Positions 21,682 through 31,693 of a stretch of DNA of 64,000 bases are shown one piece after another; within the stretch, counting starts at the first letter, position 1; every line of letters begins with the position of its first letter. The DNA comes from Apolygus lucorum. Its lineage: Eukaryota > Arthropoda > Insecta > Hemiptera > Miridae. The stretch lies in contig CM019174.2 in assembly GCA_009739505.2 (NCBI GenBank), positions 25,844,032 through 25,908,031 of the forward strand, written 5' to 3'. A program made the translations under genes and the position numbers. The notes beneath the pieces were generated by a model. That model saw only the letters and a list, made by a program, of their open reading frames with translations. It was not told the origin of the DNA and ran no database searches.

Positions 21682-22478
21682 GTATACTGTTCAATAAAAT
21701 GAGTTGCCTGGGTTTGGATAACCCGAAAACTTGCCCAACCAACGCTACAGACGTTTTTCGGAAAACATCCACAGTCATCAATCCACATTTTAAGCGCGAA
21801 GGCGGTCTATTCTACGTTTTGAAGGATCCATTCCTGCTGGCCCACTTAAATCGTACAAAAAAAGAGAGGATACTCCAAATTATGACACCTACGGAGATTT
21901 TTTTTCTGTTCGGCGTCCGTTGAAAATTCATGAGCTAACATATTCAGCGCACGCAAACGAGCCGAGACAATGAGCCGTTCGAATCGACAAGTTACTTGAG
22001 TTAGGTAAGGCGTCCGACAACAGTTTTCCACGTTCAAATTTTGGCCCACGCGTTCCAAGTAAAGGAGTCAACGATCTCTTCAACTTTCACCGAGTCGTTG
22101 ACTGAAATTTAAACTCGTTGTTTCCAAGGTGTTCATCACTAGGATTCGGATTTTACTAAACAATCTGTGGTATCTGACTCTAAAACAACCAAATTGAGGG
22201 TTTTGCTTGGCTCCATGCTGTGACATCCATCCTACTCCTTCCCAAAGTACAGATTGAATTGCCTGCCTAAACCACAAGATTTTCGTCGACTCCAATTCGT
22301 TTCCACAATCCTTTCCCAATCACAGTTCGTGCTGCCCTTGAATCATACAGTATTTCACAATTATGACCATTTATGATGATTTATTGATGATGATCATCAT
22401 CTCTAGGGATCCCAATCTTGAATCCTTTCAATGCACGATCTTGCCGCTTTTTGGGTGGTACGGATCCTGGAGAATTCG
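21682..22478. other. Unassigned sequence
   Basis: Minus-strand frame 22080-22319 contains LWEGVGWMSQHG and NPQFGCFRVRY, weakly like a frame at 31863-32168 (MWEGVVELNQTPVGLFRVEY). I recognise no family. No repeat ends are seen. Confidence 0.3.
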
Positions 22479-22486
22479 TGTATGGA

Positions 22487-23477
22487 TAGGGATGGCAACG
22501 ATATATCGATATATGAAATATATCGACATATTACGTTTGATATATCGATATATTTATATCGATATAGAGAACCGATATTATCGGTCAGTATCGATATATT
22601 TAACAATATATCGCGACCTGTTTTCAAGTTAAATTTTTTTTTTTTTTAGTAAAAATTAAATATTGAAATGAATGGACGAGAAGGGACGCCTGTACTCGTA
22701 AAAACATCAAGTAATTTTATTCCAAATTTTGTAGGTACCTTCTGATGGGTTGATTTCAGACTGTTGACTTCAGCTCAGACAGGATTGTGTACATAGTATT
22801 CACCTACAGTGGCTCTCAAGGCTCAAATACTTGACTAAGCCAAAATTAATGGAGGCTCGTCCAGCTTAAAACTACCTACTATACGAAGTGAAGCAGGTTT
22901 TCACAACAATTATTTTCAATTTTGAAGGATCATGATCGTCCACAGTACCTATACCCCTGTCAATTTATAAATTAATTTAACATTGCAATGACATTTTCGC
23001 ACTTTTTTCCAGTTTTTAAACAATGAATTTCGATCATTCATACCCAGTAACTTTTGAAAGTAGGTTAATACATATTTCATACGGTTTTTCCAAATAGATC
23101 TTCCGATATGTCGAGTATATCGATAATATTTCCTCCAAAACGATGTTAGTAACTTTTCAATTCACCCACCTACTTACTTCTTCAAGGTTTTCTAAGTAGA
23201 TACTCCGATATGTCCATAAATGTCATCCTAAATTATTTTTATATTGTTTTAAAACTATTAAATTCACCTACCTACTTCACATGTTTTTTAAAGTAGATCT
23301 TCCGATACATCGAAAAATCGATATATTTTCTCCGATATATCGAAATATCGATATATTTTCTCCGATATATCGAAATATCGATATATTTTCTCCGGTATAT
23401 CGAAGGTATCGATATCTCATTGACGATATATCATTTGATCGATATATCGATATATTTCATTCGATATACCATCCCTA
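22487..23477 (+). mobile_element. hAT-type non-autonomous element, family 1, copy 2
   Basis: The ends are TAGGGATGGCAACGATATAT and ...CGATATACCATCCCTA. The left 8-bp target copy is TGTATGGA (22479-22486). The right copy is displaced: TGT at 23478-23480, then a 500-bp insertion, then ATGTATGGA at 23981-23989. Removing the insertion restores the 8-bp duplication. No transposase is present. Confidence 0.9.
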
Positions 23478-23480
23478 TGT

Positions 23481-23980
23481 CGTCGGTGAAGCAGCAACAT
23501 GCAATAACTCAATTTTTTACCAAAATGAGTTATACATCAATCTTGATACAAAATTTCCCGCCGGATCCATTGGTGAAGTCATATTATCGAAAAAGTGATT
23601 TGTTTCGGCGTTATTCACAATATTGCCAACATGAAATAATTCATTTCGAAAAGCAACATGCGATAACTCTTGCTCGACGGGGACTGTAACTAGCTATAAC
23701 TCAAAGTGAAATGAGGTAACATGCGATAACTCTTGCTCGACGGGGACTGTAACTAGCTATAACTCAGAGTGAAATGAGGTAACATGCTATAACTCACTTA
23801 ACTTTTTAATTAATTGAAAATATATGGTAAAATCAGTAAGAATTGATGAAATGGGTCTAATTGTTGATGAAATTGTCAAAAGTTTTTGTTTCGAGGAAGT
23901 AGAGTTGAATTTAGAAAGTTTTTTGTGTCACCTGAAAACTTGGGAAAATTGAGATGTAGCATGTTGCCGCTTCACCGACG
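23481..23980. mobile_element. Small TIR element inserted in the hAT target site
   Basis: The ends are CGTCGGTGAAGCAGCAACAT and its complement with one mismatch over 22 bp, flanked by a 4-bp duplication ATGT (23477-23480, 23981-23984). Inside, a 63-bp unit (AACATGCGATAACTCTTGCT...) is repeated from 23655, with a third partial copy to about 23787. No coding sequence. Superfamily unknown. Confidence 0.8.
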
Positions 23981-24191
23981 ATGTATGGATCCTGCAAAAT
24001 GTGAATAACAGTTTCCAGAGGAACTTTCCATTCTTGGTAGGGTGCTTTTTCTCTCCAGCGCTCCAGCCCCTTCCTTCACTGATCTTCTGCGTGAATCACA
24101 ATTTCTTTCTGTGATTCACAGTTTTCCCCCATTTAGCGTCCAGTATTCTGCCATTTTCATTTATTAGGTATCTTTTTGCATGATGGTACTA

Positions 24192-24901
24192 TCAACCCTA
24201 ATTGGTGTCACTTGAGTCACTGAAAAAATCTTTGGAATTCAGAAGTTGTCCCAAAGTGTCACCAGATTAACTGGATTTAAATTGGAATTTAAAAATTGAT
24301 GGACAGAGCTGAATTTATAGAACCATTGTTTGTAAGCTATTAACCCTAATTGGACCATGTGTGTCACTGGTGTTACCAAAAACATAATATGTTATTTATT
24401 ACAAATGCCAGCGCTGTTATACGATATCACTGGAGTAACTAAAATTAAATTGCTTGATTAAGATTGATGGGCTGAGCTGAATTTTTGAATTATTTTTGTG
24501 AGGTATTGGAAGTCTCAAAATGAAATTATGACAAAAATGTCACGAAAAATGGTTAAAAAAGGTCACTTCGCCCATTAGATTAAAAATTGTAATTTAAATT
24601 TAGTCACTCCGGTGGGTCAGGAGTGGAATTGCTAAGATGTTTTCGGTGAAACCATAGTGTAATTAGGGTTTAAAATCAAAAAATGATGTTATGACAAAAA
24701 AATTTAAAAATTGTTCATCGATTTTTTTTGGAAATGTTTGTCAAAACTCTATTTTAAGACTTCAAATAGCCCACAAAAATTCCGCTGCCTATTAAATTTG
24801 AAATTGCGATTTTATTTTGTTTACTCCAGTGACACTTTGGGACAGCTGTGGAGTTTCTGTTTTCGGTGACACTAGTGACACCATGGTCCAATTAGGGTTA
24901 A
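24192..24901. mobile_element. Rep-E MITE, copy 4, interrupted by another Rep-E
   Basis: The outer copy is 24192-24339 plus 24672-24901. It begins TCAACCCTAATTGG (mutated TTAA) and ends CCAATTAGGGTTAA. Joining the halves at TTAA restores GTAAGCTATTAAAATC, which matches other Rep-E interiors. Confidence 0.8.
24340..24673. mobile_element. Rep-E MITE, copy 5, nested in copy 4
   Basis: It lies between TTAA (24340-24343) and TTTAA (about 24668-24672), with CCCTAATTGGACCATGTGTG at the left and ...GTGTAATTAGGG at the right. It is more degraded at its right end than other copies. Confidence 0.75.
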
Positions 24902-25952
24902 CTTGAGACTTGTGAGCTGATTTAAAGCTATGGATTCCACGGCCGTTTGGGATCATTTCTCGAAATCTAAAGATGGGGTGAGTGCTATTAAATTGCAAAT
25001 TTTGCAACAACCATACCTAATAATTATATTCTGTCATTATATACTCTCATTGACGACCTAAATATTTAAATTTAACCTCGCTATCTATTCCGAGTATTTT
25101 ATCATGCCTTAGCATTATAAATTACTAAGTAATTAATTAAACAAATAATTAATTTGCGCTATTGGGCAGGTGCAGGATCCTGCAGGATTGGCAAGTTGGA
25201 GGTGCGGATCCTGCAGGATTGGAAATCAGTGCGGATTGGGACCCCCTAGCCATCTCATGATTTGTATCTCTTCCTCTGTCATCTCTACCTCCTTTCGAAC
25301 ACGTTTTGTATTATTTTGCCAAAGTGGCAGATTAACACCAAATTTAACTCCACATTTACCAAATCTCTGCCCTATAAAATCAGCTCTTTGTGGATCAATT
25401 TTCACGCACTTCTGATATTTGCTATCCCATGTTAAAAACAAATCTAGGTAAGGGTCGGATTTAAGTACGTATTGATAAATGGAGAGATCTCTTTATATTA
25501 GCTTTGGGGCTGAATTATCAAGTGGGGAAGATTATTTGTTGAAGTCACAATGAACGCCTCAGATCCGAAGACAGAATAATTAATGCGTTTCCGATTCACT
25601 CAATGGTTCCGAGTTGATCGAGACGTCCACATCATTCGTATCTTCCCAGGGCTATCAGACAACTCCTGTCATCTCCTGGCGGGTGACGTGCCTTATCGGC
25701 GAAAATCGATTATCAAGACTCGATTTGTTCGAGCGATAAGAATTTCGATTAGCTCTTTATTGTGGGCTTCAGCACCCCCTCGGCAAACCAACTTCCTTCT
25801 CGAGGCCATTAATCTGGCGTATCGATCTATCAGCGCAGACATCAGTCCGGTAGGATCTTCATTCAAGGTACAATTGATACTTACGTTGTATACCTACAGC
25901 CCTTGACATCATAGATCTGCACTACAGGGCCATGTAGGGTCAGCTCGATTTT
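24902..25952. other. Unassigned; possible exon on the minus strand
   Basis: At 25226-25460 the minus strand reads from an AG (TTACCTAG) into a coding-like stretch (FLTWDSKYQKCVKIDPQRAD, EMTEEEIQIMRWLGG) ending in a stop at 25226. I cannot assign a family. 25580-25900 is less AT-rich and open on the plus strand, but looks non-coding. GGATCCTGCAGGATTGG is duplicated near 25175 and 25206. Confidence 0.3.
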
Positions 25953-26430
25953 GGTTTATTATTTTCAATAATGAACCTTTGGAATCGACCAAGAAAAAAA
26001 TGTTTAACTCCCACTCAAAATTTGTTGGTTTACGTTTCAAGGTACGTAGAATCCAAAAATCTAATAAAACGCTGCAAATTACTATGCAAAGGTATATTAT
26101 TATTCTATGTAGAGCACTCGTCTGCAAAGAACACATCTTTGCCATTGTTACCACCAACCAACATGAAGAAAAACATCGATCGCATTGGTCAGCTAGAATT
26201 TGAACGAAGATTAGGCCTCTTTTTGCGATTCACACTCGTGTTTCTGATTTATCGTAAGTCCAACCCTTAAGTTCGCGCAGGGAGCGAACGGTTTCTACAG
26301 AGCTCCGCGTGGTCTCTAAAAATTCCATATTATCTTAAATTGATGGAAAAACAATACGTCACAATGACCTACATCAACCAAAAGCTTCGGGGCAAAACTA
26401 GACCCCAAAGAGCCCACATACCATTAACAA

Positions 26431-27885
26431 TTTATAATTGGAAAAAATACTTCACCGCTACAATTGATGGTATTGTACATAAATATTTACATCACATAAT
26501 TGTATCAGCACTTTCAGCACTCAGCAGTCATGTCCATCTGGCTGCTTGGTATCAGGGTCCGAGATCCGACCTCGGACATTGGGGTGAGGGACAAGGTAGA
26601 ATCACCTTATCCCACAAATGATGGAGGGAGGATTGTGCCTCTTCTGGCTATGCCATCAGTCGACACTTCTCCTCCCCATGGGGTTCGAGTTCAGCTCCAA
26701 GTCCCACGGGGCCCACTTGCTCTAGCCGTGGCACGCTGTCGTGTGGCCGTAGCTCTGAATTTAGACCAGATGAATGATCCTCCTGTTAGGACTCGGGTGG
26801 TCATCCACTCCAGGATAAAGAGTGGGTAACCAGCCCGAATCAGATCCTTGGCTGACTTGCCATGCCATATCCCTCTCCAGGTGATCGTTGCTCCAATCAC
26901 CTTTAGTTGGTTTCGCTGAATGTCTACAAGTGCTGCTGCAGCATCTAGTAATGCGTCAACTTCATATTTTTGAATTTTGGAAGCATTGATGTCTGCGAGT
27001 GATCTCTGGCCAGAGCCAGAGACCACTGAGACATCAATAATGAAGGCTCCTCTTGGTGTTACCACCAAGAGGACTGGAAGATAACCTCGCTGTTCCAGGT
27101 TAAAGTGTGGCTCTAGCCATACTGGCCATCCTTTACGGCGAGCGTAGGCATCCAGTAGGTTCAGGGCAGAATTGTGACGGGCACACCTGGGTCTTACCAC
27201 GGCTGGGCAAATCTGGAGCACATGCGAGGCTGTTTCGGGTGTTTGACATCCCATTCGGCATAGATGGCTGCTGCTGGTACGCCTGCCTCTTGTCCTCCTC
27301 ACTCCTGTTGGTAGAGAACCAGAATGGACTTTCACCATACCCAACGACCTCCATCCCCATAGTTTCGCTGAAGGGTTCCTGATCCATGCCGTGCTAGCTC
27401 CGTTATCACGTGATTTTACCAGTTCAGCTCCATCTGTAGTTTGATGGAGACGTTGTGCCCTGGCAATTCGACGGTCGATTCTTGATGTCCCATTTTGTTT
27501 TTGGAGACTCGTTCCTCCTTCAAAGAGTTGTGTGTTTGCCGCCCCTACCCTATTAGCTCTTATGGCTGGTATTTGACTGAGTAGTTCCATGACTCCAAGA
27601 CCACCATCACCCACTGGTCCATGGATGTAGGCATTAGCAGAGTCGAATGGCAGGCGCAACCATTTTCTCACATATCTCCTTACAGATATATCCATCTGTT
27701 TTAGAGTTAAGAGCGTGGTACTTCCCAGCACTAGTTGGTGAGTTAGTGAGGGTATGCCGTGGTCTCGCAACATTAATAATTTCTGCAGAGGCTTCAGTGG
27801 TGCCCTGTCAATTTTCTCAAGGATTGCAGTCATATTCATTGGCATGTTACGACATATACCCTGGGTGCCAAAGGATACTCCCAGG
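26431..27885 (-). mobile_element. R2-type non-LTR retrotransposon fragment, 5'-truncated
   Basis: The fragment consists of the C-terminal coding region plus a 3' UTR of about 260 bp (26431-26690) and is inserted into Rep-A copy 4b. The reverse transcriptase core and the N-terminal zinc-finger/Myb region are missing, as expected from abortive target-primed reverse transcription. No poly-A tail is evident at its 3' edge. Confidence 0.8.
26691..27885 (-). pseudogene. R2-like LINE protein, C-terminal part (linker, CCHC finger, endonuclease)
   Basis: Around 395 residues are open. The N-terminal part (VRRYVRKWLRLPFDSANAY...GDGGLGVMEL) matches the region after the RT in R2-superfamily LINEs. A zinc finger CRMGCQTPETASHVLQIC follows, then a restriction-like endonuclease region with FIIDVSVV and SKIQKYEV, containing candidate catalytic Asp and Lys. 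The usual PD of the PD-(D/E)xK centre appears as LPVLLVV, so the Asp is probably lost. The RT is missing upstream, where the frame runs into Rep-A. In life this protein nicks target DNA and primes reverse transcription; this copy cannot. Confidence 0.8.
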
Positions 27886-28238
27886 TATTTCATCAAAATC
27901 GGTCAATGGTAAGTGAGGAAAGTATCGGACGGACGGCCAAATTTTTATTCGATTTTTGGATTCTACGTACCTTGAAACGTAAACCATCAAATTTTGAGGG
28001 GGGGTTAAACAATTTTTTTTCTTGGTCGATTCCAAAGGTTCATTATTGAAAATAATAAATCTAAAGAGGCCTAAAATTCTCCGTTCAAATTTTATCTGAC
28101 CAAAATACGATCGCTGTAGGTTCGTGGTAGGTGGGTAGTATCTATGGTTGGTAGGTGGTGATAACGGCAAAGCCGTGTTCTTTGCAGACCAGTGATCTAT
28201 ATAGACAAATAATAAACCCTTGTGTTATAATTAGCAGC

Positions 28239-28442
28239 TTTTTCTGAAAGTAGGATAACTTTGAAAAAGTTCCAAAAAAGGCGTCATACTCATGTTGTGC
28301 CAATCAAATCACCTTCGGTGTTCATCCATTCTGGTAATATGATGGGTTTTATTCAATATGAGGTTATTTTTGATAGCTCTTTGATGAACTGGAGAGAGAG
28401 AAGGGAGTGTCTTCTCACTTATCAGAAATGTACATAATTATG
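28239..28442. other. Short spacer, nothing recognised
   Basis: Sequence between Rep-A and the hAT family-2 target site. No repeat end or exon is seen. Confidence 0.4.
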
Positions 28443-28450
28443 CTTGTTTC

Positions 28451-29058
28451 TAGGGATGTCCCAAAAGTATCGATACTTAAAAGTATCGATATTTTTCAAA
28501 AAAAGTATCGATACATATCGATACTTTTTTTTTTCCTGATATATATCGTAGTATCGATACTTTTTTTCCAGTATCGGAGGCGATACTTTTTTATATCTCA
28601 CATTTTATCTGTTTCAACACCTACGACATGAAGGTACCTACTTGACAGTACCTCTATCTCTACATAGTTGGGAGACTAACAAACTTCAACAAATTAAACA
28701 ACGATGATGTACCACCACCTCTAGCTCTCTATGATAACCTGCTGTCCTCCATAATCGAGAAGGGCCACCAAAATTAGCCCAAACAAGTGCCTAAACAAAA
28801 ACAAGTTTTAAATAACAAAATGAGTGATTTATTGTTTTGTTTATTCTATGTTAATTATTATCCTCGTGATGGAGAGATGTCACACTGATGGAGAGAAACA
28901 TACACGATAATTTCACCCATTTTTGAGAAAGTATCGAAAAGTATCGATACTTCAAAATATCGATACTTTTGGAAAGTATCGTATTGATACTTTTTGATAC
29001 TTTCTCGGTGTATCGATACGATATTGTACCGATACTTTTAAAGTATCGGACATCCCTA
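28451..29058. mobile_element. hAT-type non-autonomous element, family 2
   Basis: The ends are TAGGGATGTCC and GGACATCCCTA with a perfect 8-bp duplication CTTGTTTC (28443-28450, 29059-29066). Subterminal regions are packed with AAGTATCGATACTT. The 608-bp length and non-coding interior mark it as a MITE. It differs from family 1 (TAGGGATGGCA, ATATATCGATAT) but has the same design. Related ATCGATACT-rich remnants lie at 35771-35866 and 39690-39832. Confidence 0.9.
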
Positions 29059-29066
29059 CTTGTTTC

Positions 29067-29586
29067 GTTCTAAGCGTCACGTTGCTTGGCAACTTGAGAT
29101 TTCCGTCTCGCTTGATAAACTGGACGAGGAAGACATTCTGATCTTGAAGGTCCCCGCTCTCCAGGCACCACTGGACGTGCTTTTCACTACTATCGCAGTA
29201 TCGCCAAATGGGAGAGGCAGTGTAGTGTCAGGGGTGAGGGCCAGTATAGTTCCAGGGGTGAGGGGCAGTGTAGTGGGGGGTCGAGTCGAGTAACCTGCTG
29301 AACTGGCTTCTCCTCTCCTATCGCACTTTGCAGCGTTCGCCAACACGAGTAGATCGTTGAACTTTCCAGCACCTCAGACGCCCCCATCGGATTATAATTC
29401 TCTGAAGTCACCTCATCCCCCGGCCTAGATAATCTTCGGCTACATTCACTCATCATCTATACTAATTGTTTCATCCCAACTATGTCACCTTAAAATCTGT
29501 AAACTCTTAACAAGGACGATAGGATTGAGCTGGCGTCTTATCATAAATGAGGCACGGTTTTTCAAGAGGGTACAAATTTTAAAAAG
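29067..29586. other. Unassigned, with a short GGGGTGAGG tandem
   Basis: About 29205-29285 has three imperfect units of GGGGTGAGGGCAGTGTAGTG. The small open frame across it (29060-29293) starts inside the hAT target site and has no family I recognise. Confidence 0.4.
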
Positions 29587-29829
29587 TTAACCCTTAACGC
29601 GCCATGTGAGTATGTCACACTCACTAAGGATTTTTGATCTGCTGTGGTGGCGGCCCTGCGCCACAGTCGTGATTAAGGACCCAATATAAATTGGGGGAGA
29701 TTAGTACCGTGTCAACTGCCGCTAGAGCCAACTCCCTGCATGGACTCTGCGCACCATAAGTATCATTTTTCTGAAACCTAATGAGTATGCCACACTCACC
29801 TGGCACCTGAGCGGTGTATAAAAAGTGAG

Positions 29830-30116
29830 TAAAAGAGTAGAGTAGTAAAGTAAGCAACCATTTCAGGTTGAATTTTCGTCCGACTGCCATTCTTGGCGTC
29901 GCGGACGTCATCAGCTGTCTCCCTAAGGGGAGATCAGAATTTGTTCTGATGATTTCGCTCATGGCTTCCCAAACATCACCGCCCTGGGTTGGAACGAGAG
30001 ATTGCCGATCGTCTAATAGACAGAAAACTTTCTGCAACGACCAGACTCGAACTCGCATCCCCGCTAGACGGTTCTTATCTTATCACTGCAGTCGGGTACA
30101 CTGTCCACTAGACCAG
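29830..30116 (-). mobile_element. tRNA-derived SINE, copy 2
   Basis: It is bounded by a direct repeat AGTGAG (29824-29829, 30117-30122). The uninterrupted sequence is seen in piggyBac copy 2 (revcomp AAAAAGTGAGTATGGC), which proves this was an insertion. On the minus strand it starts CTGGTCTAGTGGACAGTG (A-box-like), has GCGAGTTCGAGTCTGG (B-box-like) and ends in a TTTACTACTCTAC tail. The head resembles tRNA-Glu/Asp types. Confidence 0.8.
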
Positions 30117-30166
30117 AGTGAGTATGGCGTACTCACGTGGCACCCAAGAGTCATAAAAAATTATAG

Positions 30167-30325
30167 GGGAACCTTAGAGAAGACCTCAAGAAGAAAAAAT
30201 ATTGTTCACTATGTCCCTACCAAAAGCCTCCATACACCAATTACAAGTGTGAACAATGCAATAATCCTATTTGTCTTCAGTGTTCTCGAAAAACATGTAT
30301 AAATTCTTTACAGAGAACAAGATAA
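30167..30325 (+). pseudogene. piggyBac transposase C-terminal Cys-rich domain
   Basis: After an in-frame TAG, 53 codons read through KKKYCSLCPYQKPPYTNYKC and EQCNNPICLQCSRKTC to a TAA. The pattern C-x2-C-x11-C-x2-C-x4-C-x2-C-x4-C fits the Zn-binding, DNA-end-recognising Cys-rich domain at the end of piggyBac transposases. The DDE catalytic domain is absent. Copy 2 carries the same segment twice in opposite orientations, both broken. Confidence 0.75.
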
Positions 30326-30825
30326 CCCCCTATAAACTATACGTTATATAGACTGGTAGGTACTAGCTACAGCGACTTTCGAAACTAAAAAAAAACTTTT
30401 TCTCCGAAATTTTTTTGTTTTTTGTTTTTTAGTCTTGCAGTTAGAAATAACACTAGTCTTCTCGTTGAGTTTACAAAAATTAGCCAAGGCTGTGAATTCT
30501 TCAATATTTTTTTCGCCAAGATATTTTTTATTCCTACTCCAGCAATGGTGAATGAAAACGGAGTTGAGTAGAACGTTGTCTATTTCCATGAAAATAATGA
30601 GTTACAAGTTATATACAAGTAGAGTATGCTATAGGCTGCTATATTCTGGTTTTGCGTTTTTATTTATGCCCGTGTACAATTTATTGAATGTTAGTCAAAC
30701 GATTAAAAAACGAGGCGTGAAAAGTGGTTTAAACGCTTGAAATTACGGAAATCGTGATGGGTGAGTATACCATACTCACCTGGCGTGAGGGAGGATTTGG
30801 AAGCACCTGGCGCGTTGAGGGTTAA

Positions 30826-31308
30826 TTTCCAGAAATCCCTTTGTATTGAGTTATGGAAAAACTTTTTTCCCAAATTGTCAGCTGCATAGTTAGATCATAA
30901 CCATGCAACAACATAATGGGGATATCACTTCCATCTCATCAAAAATTAAACATGAAAATGCAGCGGTTTTGCAAAACGGTACGAAATACAGTTTTTGTTC
31001 TCATTCACTCGGAATCAAGAGATATATTTGATATTTTAGAAATGGTTTATTGCTAAAAAAAAATTTGGTTTTACACTAGGTAGCTCGAAAATCTAACGCT
31101 CTTTCCAACGACATCCTCAAATTTGAATTTACTTGGTAAATAACAGGCGTTATGACAGTTTTAATGACGTAAGGTCGAAAACGCGAAAAAAAACTTCGAA
31201 GTGAAAAAAAAAAGGCATTTTGACTGGGTTACGAAAAAATTGCTACGAGCCCATCTAAAGTGTAGACATCCTGTATTGAAGAGAAGTACTCAATCTTCTT
31301 CCACACTT
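30826..31308. repeat. Decayed relative of the foldback element arm
   Basis: CGCTCTTTCCAACGACATCCTCAAATT...GTTATGACAG-TTTAATGACGTAAGGTC (31090-31180) matches the outer arm of the element at 20577-21677 with many changes, ending near CATCCTGTATTG. The flanks are unassigned. Confidence 0.6.
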
Positions 31309-31693
31309 TTAACCCTGATTGGACCATGGTGACACTAGTGTCACCGAAACCATCTTGGGAATTCCACAGCTGTCCCAAGGAATCACCAGATTAATTAGAT
31401 TTAAATTGAAATTCAAAAATTAATTGACAGAGCTGAATTTTTGTAACAATTTTTTGTAAGTTATTAGAAGACGTTAAGACGATGGTTTTGAAAATGTTTT
31501 CATCGATTTCATCGGAAATTTTTGTCATAATCATTTTGAGACTTCCAATAGCCTTTGGAAAATTTTACTGTCCAACAAATTTAAAATTGCAATTTATTTT
31601 TGGTTACTCCGATGGTATTTTGAGTTACCTATCTGTGGAGTACCTGAGATGTTTTCGGTGTCACTAGTGATACCATGGTCCAATTAGGGTTAA
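31309..31693. mobile_element. Rep-E, TTAA-type MITE, copy 3
   Basis: TTAA at 31309-31312 and 31690-31693, with CCCTGATTGGACCATGGTGA and its complement through CACTAGTG...CCGAAACCATC. 385 bp, non-coding. Confidence 0.85.

Larger units (their letters stand above)
26070..28060 (-). mobile_element. Rep-A copy 4b, split by an R2-like LINE
   Basis: The 3' half is 26070-26430 (CGCTGCAAATTACTATGC... to CCCACATACCA) and the 5' half 27886-28060 (TTTCATCAAAATCGGTCAAT... to AATAATAAA). The break lies inside the conserved core, and the LINE fragment fills it exactly. Confidence 0.8.
25953..28238 (+). mobile_element. Rep-A copy 4a, deleted, containing an inverted Rep-A
   Basis: 25953-26069 is a Rep-A 5' end reading on the plus strand and 28061-28238 its 3' half, resuming at AAAGAGGCCTAA and ending TTAGCAGC. 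Between them lies Rep-A copy 4b in the opposite orientation, entered at an AAAA run, as in other insertions of this family. Confidence 0.7.
29587..30825 (+). mobile_element. piggyBac-like element, copy 1, internally deleted
   Basis: It is flanked by TTAA (29587-29590, 30822-30825) with inverted ends CCCTTAACGCGCCA and its near complement, as in piggyBac transposons. GTGAGTAT-GTACTCAC motifs recur near both ends. It keeps a transposase C-terminus (30167-30325) and carries a SINE at 29830-30116. A minus-strand frame at 30344-30589 is also open in copy 2 (37776-38018), probably by shared descent only. Confidence 0.85.

Noticed and set aside
29868..30302. 144-codon plus-strand frame also present at 3663-3995
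   Set aside because: The shared part is the antisense of a recently copied SINE; identity reflects common descent, and the rest differs.
30344..30589. Minus-strand 82-codon frame conserved in both piggyBac copies
   Set aside because: It is antisense to the element and downstream of its transposase stop; conservation is explained by shared descent and its product is Lys-rich low complexity.
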